Assembly (NCBI GenBank): GCA_037349315.1
Contig: JBAIAC010000010.1
Span: 28,746,001-28,810,000 of the forward strand
DNA: 64,000 nt
Origin: Chelydra serpentina
Lineage: Eukaryota > Chordata > Testudines > Chelydridae
Direction of reading: 5' to 3'
A program made the translations under genes and the position numbers. Below, piece after piece: positions 23,877 through 35,132 of this stretch. Each line of letters begins with the position of its first letter. The stretch's first letter is position 1. The notes under the pieces were generated by a model. It ran no database searches, was not told the origin of the DNA, and saw only the letters and a program-made list of their open reading frames with translations.

Positions 23877-24448
23877 TTCATAGAATCATAGAATCTCAGG
23901 GTTGGAAGGGACCTCAGGAGGTCATCTAGTCCAACCCCCTGCTCAAAGCAGGACCAACCCCAACTAAATCATCCCAGCCAGGGCTTTGTCAAGCCTGACC
24001 TTAAAAACCTCTAAGGAAGAAGATTCCACCATCTCCCTAGATAACCCATTCCAGTGCTTCACCTCCCTACTAGTGAAAAAGTTTTTCCTAATATCCAACC
24101 TAAACCTCCCCCTCTGCAACTTGAGACCATTACTCCTTGTTCTGTCATCTTCTATCACTGAGAACAGTCTAGATCCATCCTGTTTGGAACCCCCTTTCAG
24201 GTAGTTGAAAGCAGCTATCAAATCCCCCCTCATTCTTCTCTTCTGCAGGCTAAACAATCCCAGTTCCCTCAGCCTCTCCTCATAAGTCATGTGCTCAAGC
24301 CCCCTAATTATTTTTGTTGCCCTCTGCTGGACTCTTTCCAATTTATCCACATCCTTCTTGTAGTGTGGGGCCCAAAACTGGACACAGTACTCCAAATGAG
24401 GCCTCACCAGTGCCGAATAGAGGGGTAATGTTGGAAATATGCCTCTCA
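23877..24448 (-). mobile_element. CR1 LINE, 5-prime truncated, with open ORF2 end
   Basis: A 161-codon minus-strand frame (23964-24449) encodes the C-terminal part of the CR1 polymerase: [39 protein letters not shown], and [12 protein letters not shown] before a stop. It then runs into the 3-prime UTR, which ends in the CR1 octamer repeat ATTCTATG. The uninterrupted frame implies a fairly young copy. It is 5-prime truncated, the normal CR1 state, and lies in the same orientation as utrophin. Confidence 0.9.
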
Positions 24449-24449
24449 T

Positions 24450-24629
24450 ATAGAACTGGAAGGACCTTGAAAGGTCATGGAGTCTAGTCCCCTGCCTTCA
24501 CTAGCAGGACCAAGTACTGTCCCCTGATAGATTTTTGCCCCAGATCCCTAAATGGCCCCCTCAAGGATTGAACTCACAACCCTGGGTTTAGTAGGCCAAT
24601 GCTCAAACCACTGAGCTATCCCTCCCCCT
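24450..24629 (-). mobile_element. tRNA-derived SINE with CR1-like tail (Cry I-type)
   Basis: On the minus strand the head is tRNA-like: an A box TAGCTCAGTGGT (plus 24607-24618) and a B box GAGTTCAATCC (plus 24565-24575), separated by an anticodon-like stretch. The body continues through AGGGATCTGGGGCAAAAATC to a tail resembling the CR1 3-prime end, GACTCCATGACCTTTCAAGG. A tRNA head joined to a CR1 tail is the known design of the cryptodiran turtle Pol III SINE, which supports a turtle source. The CR1 at 23877-24448 abuts its tail. Confidence 0.8.
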
Positions 24630-24649
24630 AAAATTATATTTTTTTATCA

Positions 24650-24790
24650 GGACCAATCCCCAATGCATGCCTCCGACAAAGTGGGTATTCACCCATGAAA
24701 GCTTATGCTCCAATACATCTGTTAGTCTATAAGGTGCCACAGGACTCTTTGTCGCTAGTCCAGATCCAGACTAACACGGCTACCCCTCTG
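24650..24790 (+). mobile_element. Penelope-like element terminal fragment
   Basis: This is the 3-prime end of a common reptile repeat: TATAAGGTGCCACAGGACTC, then CCAGACTAACACGGCTACCC. I infer a Penelope-like terminal repeat from its hammerhead-like core. The assignment is weaker than for 8646-9710. Confidence 0.5.
24673..24710 (+). ncRNA. Hammerhead-ribozyme-like core
   Basis: The order is CCGACAA (24673-24679, two changes from CUGANGA), stem II GTGGGT (24681-24686) with ACCCAT (24691-24696) around loop ATTC, then GAAA (24697-24700), then a 3 bp stem III AGC/GCT around TTAT, then C at the expected cleavage site. Stem I is not evident. Hammerhead ribozymes are known in Penelope-like termini. 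The damaged first box suggests it is inactive. Confidence 0.5.
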
Positions 24791-24792
24791 AT

Positions 24793-24839
24793 AGGATAGG
24801 ATAGGATAGGATAGGATAGGATAGGATAGGATAGGATAG
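24793..24839. repeat. GGATA microsatellite
   Basis: About nine perfect copies of the pentamer GGATA directly follow the Penelope-like fragment end (CCCCTCTGATA), so it may have grown from the terminal ATA of that element. Confidence 0.95.
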
Positions 24840-25544
24840 TATAACCTTTCCTAAATCTGGACAGTTCTAAAACATGTCAGATAGATTTGAATCTGCAACT
24901 GAGTGATTGCTTTAGTCACCTCGCAGAGATTTTAATCCTGCTCGTTTTGGCAATATTTAATGGAGAGAAAACCTAAGTGTTTTTTGTTTTGCGATGCATA
25001 AGAATATGTGTGTTTTATTTTAAGGTAAACCGATGCAGCTGTTTATATGATTTATGCAGAGCCCTACATAAAATATGGCCAGTTAAATCACTCTTTGCCA
25101 TGATGTTATATAAACCTCTGGCTGTGTTGCACAAAAATCCTGCCATCTTCTTGCTCTCAGCTTGTCTGTCTGCCCTTTTGTCTCTCTTTTCCATCTCTGT
25201 TTTTTTTCCCTGTGCTTTTCCCACAGAGGGAGTTGAGTAAGAGTTCTGTGTTTGGACCCTTTATTGTTGCCCTTAAAAGGATAGAGAGAGAGGCACAAAG
25301 AGGAGATTCTTTATATTTCAAATGAGCACAAGAGTCAGAATGGGCTGAATTGTCTTGAAGGGGACATGAGAGAGAGTTGTAAGAGGCAGAAGCTGCCTTC
25401 TGTAGCTCTTAAATGTCACAGGTTACCTTCATGCGCACCACAAGGTGAAGAGGAAGTGATATGAAGCTCCTAAACCTTGCTCTGCTCTTGTATGCTTTTA
25501 TATGGTATCAGCATATGTGTATTCATTAATTACACTGCACCCTC

Positions 25545-25725
25545 TCTAGAACACCGGGTTTGGGATCCAGGTGCGGTACCGCGTTAACGCGGGGGGCGGG
25601 GTGTGTTACCATGGATCCCAATGTAAATAATTTATTTGGGGATCCATGGTCGCACCCGCGCTAATTCCGAATTCACGCTATGTTGATGCGCGTTCTTGCG
25701 GGGGTCTGCTGTAGTTATAACAGAG
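25545..25725. mobile_element. CpG-rich mariner/Tigger-type MITE fragment
   Basis: The block has a partial inverted structure: GGGATCCAGGTGCGGTACCG with GGGATCCATGGTCGCACCCG around an AT-rich centre. The CpG density and style resemble the mariner-like MITE at 10232-10449. Terminal repeats and duplications are not clear. Confidence 0.45.
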
Positions 25726-26396
25726 GTTTCAAGCGTGGTCACCAGCCTATCCAAATCATATTATTTTTGGGACTAAGTTGGAGAATGTTCACTTTTTCTT
25801 TTAAAATTTCCCAGGCTTCTTTTGGACAGACGTGGGAAGAGAGACCTAAGTTAGATTGTGTTTAGTGCTTTTGGAGAGAGATTTTACAGAAGACTCATCA
25901 TAGCAATGTATTAATCCTAGAGTCAAAACGAAGAGAGATTGCAGCTTTAGGGTATTTTAATATTGGCTAGTGTCCATTACTTAGGCATGATTTGCTGGAG
26001 AGCATAATGCCAGACTCAGTGTAAAGTATAAACATGAACAAATATATATAAAACTTTCCTGCTGCTCAGTTCTATTTCTGATGTCTACAGAGCACATAAG
26101 CTTATTTATACTTCATTCACTGCCTATTTGCCTCCACTGATGCAAAGGCACCTCCGTGACAGCATTTCTGGTACACCGGTCAATCACAGAGTCCTTTAGA
26201 GTCTATCAGCACCATTTGCAGGAGGTAGAAAAATAAACTAGCTCTGGGGACAAAGCAATGAAATCCAGATATTGAGCAGCCTGAGGAGAGCAAGAGGAAC
26301 TCAATAGTCAGATGGGCGGGCAGTGGCAAACCAAAGAAGGGCAAGTAAATTGGCAGGAAGATATGATCTGTTATATTATTAAGAAGAACCCATAAC

Positions 26397-27051
26397 TAGG
26401 GCCCTACCAAATTCACGGTCCATTATGGTCAATTTCATGGCACTAGGATTTGAACATTGGTAAATTTCACGTTTTCAGATGTTTAAATCTAAAATTTCAT
26501 GGTGCTGTAACCATGGGGATCCCAACCCAAAAGGAGATGGGGGTGTTTGTCACAAACCTATTGTAGGGGGTCATGGGATTGCCACCCTCACTTCTGTGCT
26601 GTCTTCAGAGCTGGACAGAGTGGGGATGATGGGTGCAGAGCTATCGGCCTCTGGGAGAGATACCCAAGAGCAGCCCTGCGGGGAAAGAGCAAGTCCTGCC
26701 TTGCTCCAGCTCAGCCCGGACTAGCAGCTAGGAGTCCCCTGCTGGGGGGCTCCCAGCAGCACAGGGAAAATTGGATCCAACTCCACAAGCCTCCTCCAGC
26801 TGCAGGAAACTCAGAGGCTCCTGAGTAGTCCCAGAGCATCCTGCAGCAGGTGGAGGGACCTGGAGGTGGATCTAGTCTCCCCCACCCTCCCAGGGCAGCT
26901 GTGCAGAGGGATGGACAAGTCCTGTTCCTCCCCAGCCCAGACCTAGGATCTCCCTTTGCTGGGGTGCTCCTATGAACAAGGGGACATCAGATTTCATGGG
27001 GAAAGACTTATTTCATGGTCCTTTCACGGCTGTGAAATTGGTAGGGCTCTA
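26397..27051. mobile_element. hAT non-autonomous element, TAGGGCCCTACCAA termini
   Basis: TAGGGCCCTACCAAATTCAC at the left faces GTGAAATTGGTAGGGCTCTA at the right. The flanks CCCATAAC (26389-26396) and CCCATAAA (27052-27059) are an 8 bp duplication with one change. Subterminal TTTCATGG/CCATGAAA-type motifs repeat on both sides. It ends 35 bp from the ZZ exon donor at 27087 and has no transposase. Confidence 0.85.
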
Positions 27052-27086
27052 CCCATAAAACTCTGTACCAATTCCACTCTTCTTAC

Positions 27087-27253
27087 CTAAAGCCAACAAT
27101 TGGACATTCCTTGCAGATGTTGCACTTGGCCTGGTGTTTTGCTGTTTCTGCAGCTGCCACTCGATGTAGAACTGGTAGCCATACCATAGACTGCGGCTCC
27201 AAACGCATCCAGTCTATAAACTGCTTTACACTAATTTCCGGCTTATTGTGATT
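27087..27253 (-). CDS. UTRN: Utrophin exon, end of EF-hand 2 and start of ZZ finger (equivalent of DMD exon 68)
   Basis: This 167 bp exon encodes [18 protein letters not shown], then [19 protein letters not shown] and the start of the ZZ zinc finger, [13 protein letters not shown]. The acceptor is TTCACCAG and the donor TTTAG|GTAAGA; the last two bases AG join the next exon to give Arg. The CxxC pair of CNIC is the first half of the zinc site. Asn-His-Asn, Lys-Gln-Phe and Met-Arg differ from the human form I remember (Asn-Asn-Asn, Lys-Glu-Phe, Met-His), as expected for a distant amniote. Confidence 0.97.
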
Positions 27254-28564
27254 CTGGTGAAGGAAAACCAAAACACAACAATAAAAGCTTAAAAAACCAA
27301 GATTTTGTTTTCATTACTCTATTTTAAAACCAAAAATCAACCCAGCTGTAGGCACTGCACAAAAAACCCAACAATATAATTATAAATATGAGATGTAAGA
27401 CAGCCTTCATTAAATTTCAAGCAAAGACAAACAAATAAGGTGAGCCTGTAAAAAAGGAGGAAGAAAGCCAGGAAGGTAATAAATACGGAGCTAACAGTGA
27501 CCCATACTAAAAATTAACGTTGAAATAGAAGTTGTTTAGAAGGAACTGGAACGTCAAGGGAAAGCAAGATCTCCACTGAAAGGCTACCTTTAGAAAAGGC
27601 ACACTTGCCTGCTGACGTAAGATATGGCAACAGGCCACCTAAAAAGCATAAAGTATTTGAGTGTAATTACTCATCGTGGTGAGGCTAAACGAAGTGATCT
27701 ACAATGTTTAGGACTTTTTTTAAAAATAGCCAATGTTGTTAATTTAAATTAACACATAAAAAATCTAATATAAATAATAATTTAAAGTAAATCTATAGGC
27801 AGCCAAAATATTATCACACTTGTTCCAGGTGGAAAGCAAATATGCTTGTGAAGTTTGAATATGTTGAAACCAGTGGCGAAACCTCGATAAAATGGAAATA
27901 TATTAATCATATTTTATGATCATAAGGACATGTGCTGTTGTTCTGAGTTCATGGCAAGATAAATAAGACAGCCTAAAAACATCAATGGTAAGCAATAATT
28001 CATGATCAAAGATGACTCCAAGATTCTTAACCTACTCATTGCCCAAATTAATCCTGCACAGTAAGTGGTAACACCAAGGAAGACAGTAATAATGAGCTCT
28101 ACCCATCAGCAAGACATTTGTTTTCACGGGACTAAAGACAAGATACCTCTGACACATCCAGCTGAAAATATCATCCAAGAACTCCTCTAGAGCTGGGGCT
28201 TAACTGGCACAGTCCACCCGACAAGAGAGATGTAACTTTGGTATCATTATGTTGTTGACGATATAGTGTGTGTTTAAAGATTATCTTGCCAGGAAGCATT
28301 ATGCATACACTGAATATTATTAAGGGGTATGAGATTGATCCTTGAAGGACAGCACATCAAATCCCTTAGTGGTGACACACAAAAAGTCCATCACCACCAA
28401 CTGAATCCTCTCTTCTAGATAGGACTTGAACACTTGAGGCCAGTAACAGAGACACTAGCAATATCTCTTATTTACTGAAGCAGTAGCATGAAAGCTTAGG
28501 AGAGGTCCAGAGGAGCCATCCTGCAAATTGACCTTGATCTTAATCCATCAGATTACTCATGAAC

Positions 28565-28700
28565 CTAATTCGTAGATTCCAAAGCCAGAAGGGACCATTA
28601 CTATCATCTAGTCTGACCTGTATAACACAGGCGATAGAACCTCCCCAAAATAATTCCTGGATCTTAATTCCAAAGGAAGACCAGAGCCCAGATTGGAATC
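28565..28700 (-). mobile_element. CR1 tail
   Basis: TAGATTCCAAAGCCAGAAGG, then GACCATTACTATCATCTAGT and CTGACC, is the reverse complement of the CR1 3-prime end. Only the tail is recognisable. Confidence 0.7.
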
Positions 28701-29727
28701 TACCACTTATTTCTTATAAAAACTGTTTACACCACTCAATCTTTCTGACCTCTGAACTAATAACAAGGGAATAAAGCACAAAGATCACTGGGGGAAAAAA
28801 ATCCCAGAAACTGCAATAAGGAAAGGTAAAAAAAAGAGATGTTGCCTCTCTTCCACAGAAGTCTTCTAACATTCTCTTTTGTAGGATTTAATAAAAAGTC
28901 ACAATACTACTCAATGTCTGACATTTCACTTATAGAGATTGATTTATATACAGCATAGTGACTTTTTAATCCCTATCTGATTCTTAGCATTGCTCAAAGG
29001 CAGCCGCATTCACAAAAATAATAAATGCAACCAACATAATTATCACTACAAAACAGCTAGAGCCTTGGGCATCCTTTACAAATTCAAAATTTGGTTGTGT
29101 TTCATTAGAACGTCTTCTCTTTCCTCCTATCTTCCCTAAAAAGACAGACATCCCTTGCAGCCTAATCAACAGCCTGCATATAACTGAACTGCAGTCCAGT
29201 ACTATGATCTGTCTGTTGCACAAAGACTCCAGACCTATAAATGACTATGTTGCAAACATTGTGAAATTGCCAGCTTCCTTGTAAAATAAACTAACACTAA
29301 GTCATCTCCTGATGTGTAGGGTCAAAATTACTAACAACATCACTCCTCTGAACTGCTGAGATGAAGCCTTGTTCCAGCAGAAGAAAGTGCGTTGTTCCCA
29401 CAATATAAGGCTGCCCAGAAAATGTTACACTGGGTAAGTAACTGCTACCATAAGTTTCAACAGGGCTGAAGGCTGCCAAGACTGCCATAAGCCTAAGGGT
29501 TTTAAGATACTTTCAGATGCACTCAGAATAATTTCGTGGATCTTTTCCTGAACTCATAAGTCATTCCCTCGAGTTACCTTTTAACAAAATCCTCAGCTTC
29601 TTGTTTTCCAGAGGATGCAGGTCTTTGAATAAAACGTAACTGATGCATTATGTTTTTAAACACCCATCTGTCTATTTTGTATATGCCTTTTAAAAGTGGA
29701 GATCAGGAGCATATTGTACTTCTGAGA

Positions 29728-29975
29728 GGAAGGATTGTCCAGTGGTCAGGGCACTAGTTTAGGACTTGGGAGACAGAGTTCAATTCTTCTCTGCCACAGA
29801 TTGTGTGATTCTGGGTGAGTGACTAAGCTTCTCCATGCCTCAATTCCCCATCTGTAAAACTGGGATAATAGTACTTCCCTACCTCTTCAGGGTGGTGTGA
29901 GAATAAATACATTAAAGACTGAAGTGCTTTGAGATCTACTGATGAAAATTGCTATATAAGAGGTATTATTATTTT
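29728..29975 (+). mobile_element. MIR SINE
   Basis: The order TCCAGTGGTCAGGGCACTAG, TCTCTGCCACAGATTGTGTG, CCTCAATTCCCCATCTGTAA and GTGCTTTGAGATCTACTGAT follows the tRNA head, core and tail of MIR (CORE-SINE). It is old and diverged. Confidence 0.8.
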
Positions 29976-30104
29976 CAGTATGGCCATTATCGAAATACAG
30001 CATCAGTCAATAATTTGACTCATTTTACATAAAACCCACAAAGAGAAAACAAAAACCTTTTAAAGAAATTTCAGATGTCCTGGATGGTTTTGACACAGCA
30101 AATC

Positions 30105-30170
30105 CTGCATCTTGGCAGGGGGCTAGACTAGTTGACCCTTGCGGTCTCTTCGAACTCTGTTGTTCTATGA
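30105..30170 (+). mobile_element. CR1 tail
   Basis: GGCAGGGGGCTAGACTAGTT, GACCCTTGCGGTCTCTTC and GTTCTATGA match the CR1 3-prime end with its terminal TTCTATGA. Confidence 0.65.
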
Positions 30171-30805
30171 TTTGTGTGAAAGACAGACAGAGAATAGTCA
30201 TGGTTATCACCTTAAAACAGGTTTTAAATGTTTCATTATTATGGACTGGGCATACTCTGTCTTTTCTTCTTTACTACAGGAACAATAAAAACAATAGTTT
30301 TGACATTAATGGGAGCTATAGGTGTCACTGAAAATCACACCACTTATTAAAGTATGTAAATGTGGATTCAGCTGTCTGCCTTTACAAATCCAAGTTTCAA
30401 ATTTTTGGCCTATAGCTTTAGAGTGAATTACTTTAGAGTGAATAAAAATGTGTAAAATTATTTTTTCACATCTGTAATATATTTCTTAATATAACTCTAA
30501 TGCAAAATTCTTTTTTTGTTTTTTAGGGTGGTCCAGTCTATACCTTGAAACCATTTACATATTTTTAACTCTTGATCTGCCTTCTGTTGGTCTTCCATGA
30601 AAGAGCTGCATTTAATACTCATTCTAATTACATATTTGGATATACTGTGTGCCTTTTATTATTTTTACACTTTACTATGAAGAAACTGTCTGCTAATGCC
30701 ACAGTTGATTTTGACCTAAATAAAGTTTCTGAATATATAAAGAGGTACAAAACAAAAAGATACAGCTGACACATTTCATACATAAAGAAAGGTTGCTGAT
30801 CTTAC

Positions 30806-30963
30806 CTGCTGGAAGCAACTACGGACACTGGGTTCAATATTACTGCCACCAAAAGCTGCTACTTCTCCAAGCTGCCGGGGGATCTGGATGGCATCATGAA
30901 GCAGAAGGCCAAGCTGCCTCTGGTCACACATTTCTGTAGGCCCTGCCACTTCCTTAAAGAGAT
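30806..30963 (-). CDS. UTRN: Utrophin exon, EF-hand region 2 (equivalent of DMD exon 67)
   Basis: This 158 bp exon encodes [18 protein letters not shown], then [19 protein letters not shown] and ends SVRSCFQQ. The acceptor is TTGCAG and the donor CAGCAG|GTAAG, leaving phase 0. The stretch [12 protein letters not shown] is diagnostic: dystrophin has a different run before CDQR. The module is the second EF-hand-like unit of the cysteine-rich region and forms the platform next to the ZZ finger. The open frame extends past both splice sites into intron, giving spurious ends that I excluded. Confidence 0.97.
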
Positions 30964-31097
30964 CTGCAATGCAGACAATAATTGATGGCTCATATGGGAA
31001 AATCATTTTAGTTTCAGTCTGCTCTTTTTTCTTTTTCTAATTTATGTGTCAGCTCTATGGGTTTTATAATATTTCCTATTCCTAATGTAATTACAAT

Positions 31098-31208
31098 GGG
31101 TCTGATTCTCCCATGGCTTACAACTGTTTTATCCTAGTGTAAATCAATTAGCTTCAATAGTGTTTTTCCTGGTTTACACTGGTGTAAATGAGGATAGAAT
31201 CAGACCCC
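31098..31208. mobile_element. Palindromic short element, GGGTCTGATTC termini
   Basis: GGGTCTGATTCTC at the left faces GAATCAGACCCC at the right, with inner pairing of ATCCTAGTGTAAATC-like and GGTTTACACTGGTGTAAAT-like sequence. The type is common in reptile genomes. The transposon class is not clear. Confidence 0.6.
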
Positions 31209-33527
31209 AGTAAGTGTAGTTTATGCTGCTTATTTTAATATTCTTTACAGTAAGAAGTGGACTAAGCACTACCGTATCGTAGCTCCCGACTTACAATCAA
31301 TCAACTATCTGATAAAAATGTAGGAAATACCACAAAACAAAATATCGGATTAAAATAAGACATTATATATAATATTTATTTTTGCAACGCTTATAAAGTT
31401 TTCTGTGTTATCAGAGGAATGATTCCATATAACTGACAACAACATTTTATGCTAAAACTTGAACTATCAGCAGATGCGAATGGGATACAAGAAAATTTGC
31501 ATCTGAACTGAGAGATGTCAGACGTGGTACATACAAAAGTTGAAAGATTTGAGAACCAGCCAACTGGTCACTGATTTATCTACAGCTACTTATGCTACAC
31601 CCCTGGATAACCACATCCTTCCACACACTTTCCCTTCACTGGTCCCTCTTTTCCTGCGGCACATGTCAACCCCTGGGGCATAAATAGACGTATTGGGATG
31701 ATATTGAGAAAAGAAAAATGGAGGCTGAAAAGGGTCAGGAAAATAGTTCCTGATAGTGAGACCTATTGGACGTTGGAATAGTTTTTCAAGGGAAATGTTG
31801 GAAGCCACTTGAATCATTTAAAATCAGGCAAGACAAGCTTTGTAGAATAGTTTATAGGAAACAATTTTGCACTGACTACTGAATATGGATTAGATGCAAA
31901 TCAAACAGGTCTCTTCCATTTCTCATTTATATAAAATCCGACCACTCAGGAGATAATTGCATTAGTTGGATGTTTCTGCCTAAATGATCAGCAACTAAAT
32001 AGTTAAAAGGTGGCCATTTAAACTACTATGAAACATTTTAGCTGTTGAGATTAATAGAGCAGTGAAAAAATCTCAGAGCTGTTTTTCCAGGGTGCTGAAT
32101 GGAGTCTCAGGAAGACAGTAGTGCAGCAATGCATATTCACTCAAAAGGTTTTTTTCACAGCTAAGAAGTCAAAGAGTGAAATCCTGGATCTTGTGAAGTC
32201 GATGGAGGTTTTGTCTCCTGTTCCCAAATTCTCCTCTGTTCCCAAATGAGGTCTTTCATACTTTTTAATTAAAAAAGAAGCTATTTGTACAGTTTTCCAT
32301 ATATTGCACCATTTATCATAACACACGTGTTGTTTAAGAATGAGTATAGTTAAAAAACCCATCTGACTACATTTCTGATGGAGAAGCAGGCAGAATCTGT
32401 TAGCAGGTGTAAGCACTTTTCATCAAAATTGGGCACAGATGTTTTTTGGTATGGTGGTTGGGGGTCGCAAGAGGAATTTCACAAAAGGGACATCTGGATT
32501 ATCAACAGCATTTTGGGAATTTTGATGCATTACTTGCTGGTTCTGGCAGCCTAGTCCTAGGCTTTCAGAGTCCTGGCCAGTTTTCTAGGGAACAGCAGTT
32601 GGAGTCAAAAAAATAAAATGCAGCGCTAGCCATTCCAATCCTTATAAAGAATGAGAGGCCGTGGGTTGATTCTCCCACATTTGAACTGGAAAGTCAATTT
32701 TCCAGGGTCTTGTACATTTCTTGAAAACTGAGTTACTCAACCAAAAGTAGAGATCATGGCATCACAAATCCTACAGTTCCTGAGCACTGGATGGCATCAT
32801 TCCAAAAGCCAAGGAAACAGTAAATTTCAGATGTTTTCTGTCAGTCTCTACGCTTGTTTTAATTGCCATTCACACTTAGCCTCATATCCTGGGGATGAGT
32901 TCCAGATTCAGTGCTAGAGTTCAATAAATAATTAATAACATACCATTTATTCAAGTAAATTTATCTTTGTTTTCTGCTCAGGAATTATAATCAAGCAGAA
33001 TGGGCTTTTCTTGAATTTATTTGTTATTTGAATTTTGCCAATTGTTTTCAGTTGTGGATTGATTGCAAAAAAATGTCTGACTACCTGATAATCATTCTTC
33101 CAGTTATGTTTCTTAGTTGTGACAGGTCAGATAAGTCACGTAGTGTTGCTTCTGTTTCCTGTCTGGATGACTGTGAAAGAACTCAGTCATGAATAATCAC
33201 GTGTGAATTTAAATTTTGGTTTCTGTGAATACTTACATACGACTTTGAAATTTGCTTTCCGAGAGTATTTGTGCCAGTAGAACTAAATAACTCACAAATG
33301 GCCTATTTTTTCTGCAGTATAAATGATGTTATGTAAATAACTGATAGGAATAATAGTAATGAATAACAGGCATTTTGTTTATTTTGTTCTTAATATTTCA
33401 GAATTAGACTAGGTTACATAGTTATTAAAGCAACTAATAAACATGTTAATACATTCATTAACTCTTTGTTTGCTGTATACCTCTAGTCTCCAACTCAGGA
33501 AAGCACTTAAACATGTTCTTAACTCTA

Positions 33528-34373
33528 CAGTAACTCCTCACTTAAAGTCGTCCTGGTTAACGTTGTTTCGTTATGTTGCTGATCAACAAGGGAACATGCT
33601 CATTTAAAGTTGTGAAATGCTCCCTTCTAATGTCGTTTGCAGGCTATCAATTGCCGGCAGTTCAGCTGTCCCTTCCCCCACTGGCATGTGCTGCTCCCCG
33701 AGACTCCTGCCTGCTTGATGTGTGTGTGTTTGGGGGGGGGGGGGGGGCGAAGGGGGTGCTAATGTCTGCTTGCTGTGTGGGGGGAGGAGAAGAAGAAGGG
33801 GGCTAATGTCCCCCTGCTCCTGCATCTTGCTTACCCTATCTTCCATAGAGCAGGGGGGACACATGAGGGAGGGAGCTGCTGACTTAAGCAGAAGCTGCAG
33901 CTGCTGGGCTTGCTGATCTAATTAACAAGGCAGTGTACGTCTGACCCCACTCTTGACACCTAATTAGAAATGCACATCTCTGTCTCTCAAACAAACACAG
34001 GTCTCTGTCTGCCCTCTCTCCTTTCCTGCTGGCTTGTATACTGTGAAAGTTAACCCTTGAGGGCTCAGCGAACTGCTTAGTTCATTTAGCAGTAAGGCAT
34101 TCCCTGGGAAATATCCCACCCTCTGATTCCTGCACCTCAACCAAGCTTCACTATCATCATCGCTGTGTACCTATATTCAATTGTTTGTTTAAAACTTATA
34201 GTGTGTGTGTGTGTGTATATATTAGTCTTTTGTCCAGTGAAAAAAATTTCCCTGGAACCTAACCCTCCTCATTTACATTAATTTGTATGGGGAAATTGGA
34301 TTCGTTTAATATTGTTTTGCTTAAAGTCGCATTTTTCAGGAACATAACTACAACGTTAAGTGAGGAGTTACTG
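33528..34373. mobile_element. Tigger (pogo)-like non-autonomous DNA transposon
   Basis: CAGTAACTCCTCACTTAAAG at the left faces GTTAAGTGAGGAGTTACTG at the right. TA precedes it; the right TA has become TT. The subterminal part has TTAAAGTCG-type repeats. Inside are a G17 run near 33733, purine-rich sequence and a (GT)n tract near 34200. The element splits an older palindromic repeat. Confidence 0.85.
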
Positions 34374-35132
34374 TTCCTCTATTCAAGAAACCACATAGGC
34401 AAGTGCTTAAAGTTAACCATAAGGATTTTCCTGAATAGGGATGCTTTCTTGAACTGGGGCTTTAATGGTGTACTTTTTTTTCTTAATACAACTAGGAATT
34501 TTATTTGATAAAGCTTCTTCCTTATATCACCTACACAAATCCACGGTCTTACAAAGACAAGTGGGAAGCAGTTAAATTATATCAGGAATTGCTACACCAA
34601 AACATATTTTCAGAATGCATCTGAGTCAAAGCATTCCTAACTGTATGGGACATGAACTTGGCTCTGTGTGGTAGATAAACAGATGATAAACTAATAATGT
34701 AAATGGAAGAGTAGCCCACGGGGGAAATTGTTCTTAATTTCCCATAAAACCAACTTCCCAAAAGCAGAGCAACAGAGGATCAGTTGAGACAATCTGACCA
34801 CATTAGATAACACTCCCACCCCGCTAAAGAAAAGTCTTGTATTGTGACCAGCTCTGGAGGTTCATCAGGAGGTGGACATTAAAGCTGACAATTATGAATG
34901 TCAAAACCTGACATACTGAAGAACTGGATATGGAAATTAAAATATAAAAAGATATATTATGTTAAGTGACAGAGTAACTGTTGAAGTCCTAAGGAAACAG
35001 ATCAGGAAGCTATTTAGATATTTAAAGTCTCTTTGATACGATGAGTTTTAGAATTGAACTTGTGATTGTCTTAGTACTGTGATGGGGAAAGGCCAGAGGG
35101 CTATAGGAAAGTGGTAAGGAACCAGTATGTTC

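Noticed and set aside
24560..24629. A functional tRNA gene on the minus strand
   Set aside because: A and B boxes are present, but the sequence is the head of a SINE with a CR1-like tail and lacks a full cloverleaf.
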